NCBI GenBank assembly: GCA_020029455.1
Contig: JAIBJH010000027.1
Location: 1 to 17,836 of the forward strand
Direction of reading: 5' to 3'
From: Hyphomicrobiales bacterium
GTDB taxonomy: Bacteria > Pseudomonadota > Alphaproteobacteria > Rhizobiales > Aestuariivirgaceae
DNA: 17,836 nt
Below are positions 1 through 6,098 of the stretch, one piece after another (positions within the stretch are counted from its first letter, which is position 1; each line of letters starts with the position of its first letter). The notes under the pieces were generated by a model. The model was not told the DNA's origin. It did not search any database and saw only the letters and a program-made list of their open reading frames with translations. Both the position numbers and the translations under genes were made by a program.

Positions 1-324
1 GTGCACACTTCTTTCCCATTCCCGGTTACTCCAGGAATCGTCACTGAATTCAGGTGCGTCGCGGAGCTGTGCCTCGGTGATGTCGACACGATAGCCGCCG
101 AGCTTGGTGTCGTAAGTTAGCTTTTGCCAGGGAACTGGGTAGTGGCTGTGTGAGAGACCTAGAAAGCCGCCGAAACTCATGACCGCGTAGTGTACCTGGC
201 CGGTCACCTTGTTGATCATGAGGTGATCGATTTCACCAATGCCATTTCCCTTGGTATCATAGACATTTGTGCCCTCGACATCTTCGCTGGAGATCAGTTT
301 GTGGTTTGGATGTGCGGTAGCCAT
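1..324 (-). CDS. PRC-barrel domain protein, 3' end beyond the window
   Basis: The minus strand is open for 108 codons from the ATG at 324 to the left edge with no stop, so the C-terminus is missing. The protein begins MATAHPNHKLISSEDVEG and has the PRC-barrel pattern: a strand pair near residues 20-50 (NVYDTKGNGIGEIDHLMINK, then GQVHYAVMSFGGFLGL) followed by a P-W-x-K-L-x-Y segment. PRC-barrel proteins are small beta-barrel modules; stand-alone copies in rhizobia are often stress-induced, with no known enzymatic role. The start is supported by an AGGAAAGG ribosome site about 10 bases upstream. No signal peptide, so probably cytoplasmic. An exact EcfG-type promoter lies at 373-397. It is transcribed in the same direction as the response regulator and kinase genes upstream of it. 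Exact function unknown. Confidence 0.85.
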   Translation of the reverse strand, partial: MATAHPNHKLISSEDVEGTNVYDTKGNGIGEIDHLMINKVTGQVHYAVMSFGGFLGLSHSHYPVPWQKLTYDTKLGGYRVDITEAQLRDAPEFSDDSWSNREWERSVH

Positions 325-372
325 AGTCAAACCCTTTCCTGTGTGAGGTGCGGAAATTGCACATGCCGGAAG

Positions 373-397
373 AACGCCACAGCAGGTGATTTGTTCC
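373..397 (-). promoter_or_regulatory. sigma-EcfG-type promoter of the first PRC-barrel gene
   Basis: On the minus strand GGAAC (397-393) is followed by 16 bases and CGTT (376-373). This exactly matches the general-stress sigma factor EcfG consensus of Alphaproteobacteria (GGAAC, 16-17 bases, CGTT). It sits directly after the response regulator stop codon (404-406) and would start transcription near 366, about 40 bases before the ATG at 324. Position, orientation and exact match agree; activity is inferred. Confidence 0.75.
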
Positions 398-403
398 GGA
401 GCG

Positions 404-766
404 TCAGGTGTGGGTTGTCAGCAATTTTTGTAGCGAAGACAAGATGATGTTGCTGTTATGCGGTTTCGAAACGACTGTCACACCTGGCCATGCCGAAACC
501 AGCTGCGGATTTTCACTATCTGCCGTGCAGAACATGAATGGCACGCCGCCGGCCTGCAGATGCGTTGCAACATCAAAGACAGTTCCATCGGGAAGCCGCA
601 CATCAAGGATAGCGGCATCAAAGACATTGGTCATGGCTATTTCGAGAGCCTCATGCCGTGAGCGCACTGCCGCCACAACGCCGCCCTGATCTTCTATGAT
701 CTGTGATAGTTCCATCGCGATCAGTGGTTCATCTTCAACCACAAGAATTCGCGCTCCATTCATCAT
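404..766 (-). CDS. Single-domain response regulator (receiver only)
   Basis: A stand-alone CheY-like receiver of about 120 residues with no output domain. Visible landmarks, counted from the ATG at 766: acidic pair in VVEDEP (about 11-12), phospho-acceptor Asp about 55 in ILDVRLPDG, the conserved Thr in the FCTAD segment (about 81), and Lys about 101 in VSKPH. It would take phosphate from a histidine kinase and act by protein contact. The segment VPFMFCTAD resembles, but does not match, the PFxFATGY signature of the 'FAT GUY' receivers that modulate the general stress response. It lies 61-64 bases downstream of the HWE kinase on the same strand, so the two are probably a cognate pair in one transcript. 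The start is ambiguous: GTG at 769, ATG at 766 and ATG at 763 are consecutive, and no strong ribosome site decides. Confidence 0.9.
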   Translation of the reverse strand: MMNGARILVVEDEPLIAMELSQIIEDQGGVVAAVRSRHEALEIAMTNVFDAAILDVRLPDGTVFDVATHLQAGGVPFMFCTADSENPQLVSAWPGVTVVSKPHNSNIILSSLQKLLTTHT

Positions 767-830
767 CACATAATCCGCACCGAACGGCCAAGACTCAATA
801 ATATTGTATATCGTAAGTTGCGCAAGTTGT

Positions 831-2921
831 TCAAATGGCTAAGCTCAGCCTGCAGGTGAGGCCAGCGGGATCAAAACGCCTGTTGACGCTGATGGCGCTT
901 GAATTGATCAGCGCCGTGCCGAAACCTTGGCGGCTTGGCGGCTCGTGGAGCGGCGGGCCGCCACGTTCGCGCCACGTCAGGCGCAATTTCCCGTGCGATG
1001 TCTTCCACGCGAGGATCACCTTCCCCTTCTGTACCGACAGGGAACCATATTTCGTCGCGTTGGTCCCGAGCTCGTGGAGCACAAGACCCAGTTGAGTTGC
1101 CGTTTCCGCGGGCAACAATACCTCCTGGCCCTCCAGGGTGAAACGCTTGTCGAAATTGTCGGCCATGGCGCCGGCCTGGAGTTTTATGAGATCGGTCAGC
1201 CGCACTCCCTTCCAGTCAACTTCGGTGAGCAGCGAATGAGAAGTGGCGAGGCTCTGGATGCGGCCCTCGAATGCCTCGGCAAATGCCTTGGGATCGCTGG
1301 TTGACCGCAAGGTCTGGCGCGTTACGGATTGAATGACCGCCATGCTGTTCTTGACCCGGTGGGAGAGTTCTCGCAGCAAAAGGGCTTGGCGTCGATCCCA
1401 TTCCTTGCGCTCGCTGATATCCTGGCTGATGCCACGCGCATGAGTTGCTACTCCCATGGCATCTTTCTGGATATCGCCTGTTATTGCCATCCAGATTTCC
1501 GTGCCGTCCCGGCGCGTGATCGGAAAGTCGAGGACAAACTGCCTGCCTTGGGCAAGTGCCGAAGATAGTTCGGTCCGCACCCTCAACTCATGCTCGGGTG
1601 AAATCTGCGCCATGATGGTGTCAAAGCTGGGGGCGTCCTTATCGGGATTAAGGCCATGGAGTGCAAACATTTCAGGCGACCAGCGCGATTCCTGAGTGGT
1701 GAAATTGTAATCAAATGCCCCGGCCTTCGCAGCCGCCAGTGCCTGCCGCAGACGTGTTTCGCTCTCCCGCCGGATTTCCGCCTCACGCAGACTATCGGTC
1801 AAGTCCAGTGCGATTGTTGATGCGCCGACCACAGTACCGGCATTGTTCCTAATCGGCGAAATCGAGACCGACATTTCGAGTTTTCTGCCATCCCTGTGCT
1901 GGCGTCTGGATTCGTAAGCAGGAATTGGCACACCGTGCCCGACCTGTTCGAGCTTCTCGTTCTCCGCTGGCCAAATATCATTCGGCACAATGCGGCTTAT
2001 GTGTTGGCCAATGATTTCATCCGCCAGATAACCCAGGATCCTCTCCGCGCCGTGGTTCCAGCTTGTAATGATGTTGTTGCGGTTGCTACTGATGATCGCA
2101 TCATCAGAAGACATCACGATGACCGCAAGTCGCGCCGCGGCGTCTTCGGCACTCTTTCGTTCCGTGATATCAATTATGATGCCGTAGCAGTCTATCACGG
2201 CGCCGTCAGGACGATACTGGGTCTCGGCGCGGCACAAGAACCATCTCATGCCCGATCGCGGCAATATCGCCCGGAATTCCTTGTCCACCGTCCTGCCGCG
2301 ATCGGGAGAGGCATTTAGTGCTGCCCTCCAGGCCTCAATGTCATCCGGATGTACAACGCGGTCGAAGGCTTCGGCGGTTCCGCCGAACTCCTCTCGTTTC
2401 ATCTCAAGGAGGGCAAGCAGCTCTTCGGAACAGGTGAGACGACCAGTCCAGACATCGAAATGCCAGGCGCCCATACGAGCTGCTTCAAATGCAATAGACT
2501 GAAACCGGGTGGTTTCGCGCATTTCCGTCTCAGCGCGCACGCGCCTGCTGATCTCAACGATTGCTCCACGGATGCGGACCATCTTTCCGGCTGGATCGAA
2601 TTCCGCTTCGCCGCGATCAAGTATCCAAAAGACCTGTCCGGAGAGTGGATGGCGGATGCGGTATTCAACCTCGAACGTCGGCTCAGCCGGCGTCAAGGAC
2701 CTGACCGCATTCTCAACATAGGGGAGATCTTCGTTGAACAGGATGCGCTGCCACTCCTCAGTCGTGCCTTCAGGGGCAACACCCAGGATGCGCATGCTGT
2801 TTGAGGACCTTACCGTGAAGCCGGTGGCGACATCACTTGAGTAAAGCATCATCTTGCCGGTATCGAGGGTGCCGCGGAGCAGCTCACCCCGTCCGGTTAT
2901 TACCTCGCTGGTTGTCTTCAA
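831..2921 (-). CDS. HWE-family sensor histidine kinase with four PAS domains
   Basis: 696 residues, no membrane segment, so a soluble cytoplasmic sensor. Four PAS domains can be traced at roughly 25-128, 140-256, 262-378 and 390-506; the second to fourth end in the usual D-I-T/S-E-R or D-L-T-D linkers. The transmitter follows: phospho-acceptor His521 in ELSHRVKN, the N-box HELGTNATKYGS (616-627), Trp650-x-Glu652, and GFGT (666-669). The His of the N-box and the W-x-E give the HWE family, common in rhizobia and frequently linked to the general stress response and light or redox sensing. No LOV cysteine motif was seen, so the signal is unknown. The longest frame starts at TTG 2921 with a modest AGGTGG upstream; ATG 2852 or 2849 is an alternative that would still keep all PAS domains. 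The adjacent receiver is the likely partner. Confidence 0.92.
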   Translation of the reverse strand: MKTTSEVITGRGELLRGTLDTGKMMLYSSDVATGFTVRSSNSMRILGVAPEGTTEEWQRILFNEDLPYVENAVRSLTPAEPTFEVEYRIRHPLSGQVFWILDRGEAEFDPAGKMVRIRGAIVEISRRVRAETEMRETTRFQSIAFEAARMGAWHFDVWTGRLTCSEELLALLEMKREEFGGTAEAFDRVVHPDDIEAWRAALNASPDRGRTVDKEFRAILPRSGMRWFLCRAETQYRPDGAVIDCYGIIIDITERKSAEDAAARLAVIVMSSDDAIISSNRNNIITSWNHGAERILGYLADEIIGQHISRIVPNDIWPAENEKLEQVGHGVPIPAYESRRQHRDGRKLEMSVSISPIRNNAGTVVGASTIALDLTDSLREAEIRRESETRLRQALAAAKAGAFDYNFTTQESRWSPEMFALHGLNPDKDAPSFDTIMAQISPEHELRVRTELSSALAQGRQFVLDFPITRRDGTEIWMAITGDIQKDAMGVATHARGISQDISERKEWDRRQALLLRELSHRVKNSMAVIQSVTRQTLRSTSDPKAFAEAFEGRIQSLATSHSLLTEVDWKGVRLTDLIKLQAGAMADNFDKRFTLEGQEVLLPAETATQLGLVLHELGTNATKYGSLSVQKGKVILAWKTSHGKLRLTWRERGGPPLHEPPSRQGFGTALINSSAISVNRRFDPAGLTCRLSLAI

Positions 2922-3054
2922 ATTGTCGGTACCACCTGAAAGTTTTTCCGTTCTGGAGCATACAAGTCACATTTGTCCAAGTCACTATGCGGCAGAAATT
3001 CCGGGCCAGTGAGCTTTTGCACTTCCGCCAAAATCTCCGCTTAGAATGAATGGT

Positions 3055-3080
3055 CCCGCCAAGGCCGGAGCCTTGGCGGG
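3055..3080 (-). terminator. Perfect 11-bp hairpin in the PRC-barrel 3' region
   Basis: CCCGCCAAGGC (3055-3065) and GCCTTGGCGGG (3070-3080) pair fully around a four-base loop. It lies about 50 bases past the stop of the secreted PRC-barrel gene and upstream of the kinase. No T-run follows on the minus strand, so it may be an attenuator, an mRNA 3' end stabiliser or a factor-dependent terminator rather than a classical intrinsic one. Confidence 0.5.
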
Positions 3081-3085
3081 AGGAA

Positions 3086-3121
3086 GGTGTTCGCAGTATC
3101 GTGCGGGGACCGGCGAACACC
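3086..3121 (-). other. Second inverted repeat next to the PRC-barrel stop
   Basis: GGTGTTCGC (3086-3094) pairs perfectly with GCGAACACC (3113-3121) around an 18-base loop. It begins seven bases after the PRC-barrel stop codon (3128-3130) and stands in tandem with the hairpin at 3055-3080. Together the two structures fill most of the 3' region between the PRC-barrel and kinase genes. The rest of 2922-3127 shows no gene. Confidence 0.4.
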
Positions 3122-3127
3122 AGTCGG

Positions 3128-3715
3128 TTACTCCAGGTTCTGTGCCGTTTGTTCAAAGGCGGGAGCTGCCTCTAATTCCGCTTTCGAGGTGGACGTGGTG
3201 AGGAACAGGTAGCCGTTCTCATTCTTCTTCACCGTGATCTTCTCAACGGAAACCGCGACATTCTTCTCGCCGATGCCCAAGAAGCCACCAACGCCGATAA
3301 TCGCCAAGATGTTGTTATTGTCCTTGGTGAGAACGAGATCGTTGACGTCGCCAATATTCTCGCCAGCTGTGTTGAAGATGGTTTGTCCCATGAATTGAGA
3401 GGCAAGGAAGGTCTTGGTTTCAACCGCAGCAGGTGCGGTGGAGCCGGTCGTCACGGGCTCAGCCGGCGCAGGGGCAGCTGCGCTGTCATTGGGGGCAGGC
3501 GCCAATTCCGGGTTGGCAGGCTGATCAGTTGTGGCGCCAAGCTGCTCCTTGCATTCCGCTGTGAGTTCGGTCTCGGGCACGCTTCCTGGCTCGGGACAGG
3601 CTATCGCTTGGGGCGCTTCCGCTGGCGGAGCTGGGCTCGGAGCCTGCTGAGCAAGCGCCATGGGCGAGGCAAGCAGCAATGCAATGGATGCGAGACCGTA
3701 AGAGAGCACTTTCAT
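3128..3715 (-). CDS. Secreted PRC-barrel protein with Pro/Ala-rich linker
   Basis: 195 residues. The N-terminus MKVLSYGLASIALLLASPMALAQQ is a typical Sec signal peptide with cleavage after ALA. Then follows a low-complexity Pro/Ala/Glu linker (about 25-105) with two cysteines that could form a disulfide, and a C-terminal PRC-barrel (about 108-180) with TIFNTAGENIGDVNDLV and IIGVGGFLGIGEKNVAV. This architecture is common in rhizobial periplasmic PRC proteins; the function is not established. The start at 3715 is chosen over longer frames because of the signal peptide and an AAGGAGA ribosome site 7-8 bases upstream. A perfect EcfG-type promoter lies at 3749-3773, giving a short leader of about 25 bases. 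The shared promoter type links it to the first PRC-barrel gene. Confidence 0.9.
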   Translation of the reverse strand: MKVLSYGLASIALLLASPMALAQQAPSPAPPAEAPQAIACPEPGSVPETELTAECKEQLGATTDQPANPELAPAPNDSAAAPAPAEPVTTGSTAPAAVETKTFLASQFMGQTIFNTAGENIGDVNDLVLTKDNNNILAIIGVGGFLGIGEKNVAVSVEKITVKKNENGYLFLTTSTSKAELEAAPAFEQTAQNLE

Positions 3716-3748
3716 GATAAATCTCCTTGCTAGAGGCCGTGGCAGCCA

Positions 3749-3773
3749 AACGCCGCAGCAGAAAAATGGTTCC
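3749..3773 (-). promoter_or_regulatory. sigma-EcfG-type promoter of the secreted PRC-barrel gene
   Basis: On the minus strand GGAAC (3773-3769), 16 bases, then CGTT (3752-3749): an exact EcfG consensus with the same spacer length as the one at 373-397. The expected start point near 3742 leaves a 25-base leader holding the ribosome site. Inferred from motif and position only. Confidence 0.75.
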
Positions 3774-3862
3774 ACTCCCCAAGGACAGCAGAAAATCCTT
3801 GAATTGCAGGGGGTTCTAGCCAAGCTAGGCTCTTCTTTTTCGGGGTCAGGTGTGCTGTCCCG

Positions 3863-3887
3863 GGAACTAGTCCTTTCGCGCCGCATT
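3863..3887 (+). promoter_or_regulatory. Imperfect EcfG-type promoter upstream of the DUF3008 gene
   Basis: GGAAC (3863-3867), 16 bases, then CATT (3884-3887). The -10 element differs from CGTT by one base. Position fits a start near 3894 and a leader of about 20 bases before the ATG at 3917. Weaker than the two exact boxes; reported because spacing and placement match theirs. Confidence 0.35.
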
Positions 3888-3916
3888 CTTGCTGAAAGCA
3901 GAAAAGGGAGGTTGCC

Positions 3917-4120
3917 ATGCCAGCAAGATCGAAGGCCCAGCAGAAAGCCGCCGGCGCCGCCTTGGCCGTCAAGCGCGGAGAAGTGCCAAAGTCCAAGTTG
4001 TTCGGCGCCTCGCGCAGCATGTACGAGAGCATGAGCGAGCGTGAACTCGACGAGATGGCGAGCGTGAAGCGCTCGAAACTGCCGCAGCGTAAGCGAAAAG
4101 CTCGCAAAGCTTCTCGTTAG
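3917..4120 (+). CDS. DUF3008 family small basic protein
   Basis: 67 residues, strongly basic, beginning MPARSKAQQKAAGAAL and ending in a Lys/Arg-rich tail (KRSKLPQRKRKARKASR). The order 'PARSKAQQKAAGAAL...KRGE...GASRSMYESMSERELDEMAS' is the known DUF3008 pattern, a family of small proteins of unknown role frequent in Rhizobiales and Sphingomonadales. The middle MSERELDEMA helix and basic tail suggest nucleic-acid contact, but this is inference. A GGGAGG ribosome site stands 5-6 bases before the ATG. It is divergent from the secreted PRC-barrel gene across about 200 bases that carry the exact EcfG box for that gene and a one-mismatch EcfG box for this one, so joint stress induction is plausible. 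Confidence 0.88.
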   Translation: MPARSKAQQKAAGAALAVKRGEVPKSKLFGASRSMYESMSERELDEMASVKRSKLPQRKRKARKASR

Positions 4121-4137
4121 CGGCCGTTAGTTGCGCT

Positions 4138-5088
4138 CTAAAATCGATAGCCTAGCCCCATCATTGCGAATGGCTGAAACTCATCCCTGACGATTGGGCT
4201 GTCCTTTGCATCTCCCACTAGCACTCCAACCCCTGCCGAACTCGTTGCGAACCAGCTGTCAGTCAGCATGTATGTAACGGACCCCTTTACATCTATGCGC
4301 TTTATGCCTGCCTCCGCTTCAAACTCGGGCAGACCGGAATTGGCCGATTGACCGGGTGAAATGCCGAAATAAGCCTCCATATGATTGTCGTCGGCCCAGG
4401 TGGCGGAGATGTCACCCGAAAAGACAAAGCGCTCATACCTATGTGAGAGCGTTGTCCCGAGCGCCCCAGTCAATCCGTTGCTCCCGCCGATAGTCTTGTC
4501 CAACTTGGCATAGATTTCCAGGGGACCCATCTCATAGCTAATCTGGCCCCCGACAACGCCGCCTGGATCAACGTCGCCCAAGCCGCGAAGATTGCCCGAG
4601 TCGTCCTCTTTGCGACCCAGCTCATATCCAGCCTTGAGGCCGGCGCTAAAACCATCCCTTTCGAATATGTCGACAGTGGCACCACTCGGATCGACATGTA
4701 TGCTGTCACCGAAGGAAGCCGAGAACAGCGGGAATGGGAGGATTTTGAACTCGTCTGATCCTTCGTATTCGGGCTGAACGATTGCACCCCCGCCAATTGT
4801 TACCTTCCAGTCATGCAGCGTCTCGTCAATGCTGGCGAATGTGTTGGTGTCCACCTGTCCGGAAGAGACGGAAGGTGTTTCACTTGCACCAAGATCCGCA
4901 CCGTAGGCAGCGAGCGGAATAGAAACGAAAACGGCGGCAACCGCCATCGGCCGCAAAATGAAGGCTGGCCCTCCTGCGGCAGGAATGGCGGCAAAACTGG
5001 CCGTCGTGTGGACGCCGGAATGGCCGTTTGACGGTGTTCTCCGCAGAGGACGTGGACACGTTTCAATCACCAAGATTTCAACTCCCAT
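4138..5088 (-). CDS. MipA/OmpV family outer-membrane protein
   Basis: About 316 residues from the ATG at 5088. The mature part (after MAVAAVFVSIPLAAYGADLG) carries the MipA/OmpV pattern: VTIGGGAIVQPEYEGSDEFK, FPLFSASFGD, alternating hydrophobic strands, and a C-terminal aromatic, GLGYRF, typical of outer-membrane beta-barrels. The family includes scaffolding and porin-like proteins; the substrate is not predictable. The region before the signal sequence is unusually long (about 45-55 residues), so the true start may be internal, for example ATG 4947, or GTG 5115; none has a convincing ribosome site. It is divergent from the TetR gene at 5369, with TTGCAC-type palindromes in between, so TetR control is likely. 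It converges on the DUF3008 gene with 17 bases between stops. Confidence 0.85.
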   Translation of the reverse strand: MGVEILVIETCPRPLRRTPSNGHSGVHTTASFAAIPAAGGPAFILRPMAVAAVFVSIPLAAYGADLGASETPSVSSGQVDTNTFASIDETLHDWKVTIGGGAIVQPEYEGSDEFKILPFPLFSASFGDSIHVDPSGATVDIFERDGFSAGLKAGYELGRKEDDSGNLRGLGDVDPGGVVGGQISYEMGPLEIYAKLDKTIGGSNGLTGALGTTLSHRYERFVFSGDISATWADDNHMEAYFGISPGQSANSGLPEFEAEAGIKRIDVKGSVTYMLTDSWFATSSAGVGVLVGDAKDSPIVRDEFQPFAMMGLGYRF

Positions 5089-5167
5089 CTGAATATGCAC
5101 AGTGCGAAAACTCACATTTCAAGTCCGTAACCGCACGGGCCTGAATGTTCAGCCTTCATAAAATAAT

Positions 5168-5197
5168 TGCACTTAGTGCATATTGCACTGAGTGCAA
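5168..5197. promoter_or_regulatory. Two tandem palindromic operators, TGCACT-N-AGTGCA
   Basis: TGCACTTAGTGCA (5168-5180) and TGCACTGAGTGCA (5184-5196) are perfect odd-centred palindromes, centres 16 bases apart; the second extends to TTGCAC...GTGCAA. They lie between the MipA/OmpV gene and the TetR gene, where a TetR dimer pair would block the mipA-like promoter. Binding protein inferred from location. Confidence 0.65.
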
Positions 5198-5293
5198 CAA
5201 GTCAACGGTCATTGTGTGGGGTGGATGGCTTGGCGACGTCCATGGAGGTGCCGCAGGCCTTTCATGTGGCTGGCATGTGCGCGATCCGGTGTG

Positions 5294-5335
5294 TTGGCAC
5301 TCGCCGACTATCGCGCTAGCTTGCACCATGTGCAA
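5294..5335 (+). promoter_or_regulatory. Probable tetR promoter with overlapping operator
   Basis: TTGGCA (5294-5299), 17 bases, TAGCTT (5317-5322) form a sigma-70-like promoter. The palindrome TTGCACCATGTGCAA (5321-5335) overlaps the -10 and the expected start point, and a further TTGCAC half-site follows at 5338-5343. The half-site equals that of the operators at 5168-5197, suggesting autoregulation. The ATG of the regulator is at 5369. Confidence 0.5.
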
Positions 5336-5368
5336 TTTTGCACCCGGTTCTATGGCGGACTTGACCGA

Positions 5369-5974
5369 ATGCAAGACTTACTCCCGAAATCCGAAGGACT
5401 GCGTGAGCGGAAGCGGCAAGAGACGCTTCAGCGCATCACTGAGGCCGGCCTCAAATCATTTATTGCTAGAGGCTATGAGGAGACGACGCTTGACGACATC
5501 GCAGCAGCGGCAAGCATCTCGCGCAGGACGTTCTTTCACTATTTCAAGAGCAAGGACGAAATTCTGCTGGCCCAACTGGACAATTATGCGCAGTCGATCA
5601 AGGCTTCGACAGTTGAAAATGCGTCCGCTGGCGAACCGCTTGATGTGGCGCGTGAGGCGCTGCTGAAGGTCGTCAACGGTTTCGAGGAGCCGCAGATGAG
5701 CGCGATCGCGCGAATAATGCGGCAAAGCAAGGCGCTGCAAGTCCGAAGAGGCATGGCGAACCTGCAGTTCGAAAAGGCCCTTTACGAGGGACTGTGCAGT
5801 TTATGGCCAGGCAAGCAGCGCCGCGACGGCCTGCGGATGGTCGCAATGGTTGCGGTTGGTGCTTTGCGCCTTTCTGTGGAGACCTGGCAACAGGATGGCA
5901 AGCGTCCGCTCGCGAAATACCTCCGGGACGCGTTCAAGAATCTGCGGGCCGAGATTCGGGCAACAGACTCATAG
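5369..5974 (+). CDS. TetR/AcrR family transcriptional regulator
   Basis: 201 residues, the usual TetR length. The N-terminal helix-turn-helix spans about 14-60: RITEAGLKSFIARGYEETTL, then DDIAAAASISRRTFFHYFKS, with the classical T-x-F-x-Y-F-x-S/N-K ending. The rest is an all-helical ligand-binding and dimerisation region with no recognisable signature. The frame is open 59 codons further upstream, but that part has no TetR similarity and overlaps the operator, so ATG 5369 is chosen; the ribosome site is weak. Targets are probably its own promoter and the divergent MipA/OmpV gene through the TTGCAC palindromes. Whether it also affects the dmm operon, which begins 124 bases downstream on the same strand, cannot be told: no such palindrome lies at 5975-6098. 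Confidence 0.9.
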   Translation: MQDLLPKSEGLRERKRQETLQRITEAGLKSFIARGYEETTLDDIAAAASISRRTFFHYFKSKDEILLAQLDNYAQSIKASTVENASAGEPLDVAREALLKVVNGFEEPQMSAIARIMRQSKALQVRRGMANLQFEKALYEGLCSLWPGKQRRDGLRMVAMVAVGALRLSVETWQQDGKRPLAKYLRDAFKNLRAEIRATDS

Positions 5975-6025
5975 TTGCGCAATTGCATCCTGTTGGTGCG
6001 GCTTCACGCGCTTCTCAAATCAATC

Positions 6026-6053
6026 TTGCAAGACCGCGAAAGCTGGGTACAGT
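6026..6053 (+). promoter_or_regulatory. Candidate promoter of the dmm operon
   Basis: TTGCAA (6026-6031), 16 bases, TACAGT (6048-6053) lie 45 bases before the dmmD start. Only a moderate match to sigma-70 elements, and the operon could also be read from the tetR promoter. The 124-base gap 5975-6098 holds no gene. Confidence 0.3.
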
Positions 6054-6098
6054 AAGGAAAGATTTATTCCATACAGGAAACTCGCCGCGGAGGTTGCC

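Noticed and set aside
3798..3840. Small CTAGC-CAA-GCTAG stem followed by TCTTCTTTTT as a terminator
   Set aside because: Only a five-base stem in a divergent promoter region where no gene ends.
5192..5368. N-terminal extension of the TetR frame
   Set aside because: No similarity to TetR proteins and it overlaps the promoter and operator; ATG 5369 fits family length.
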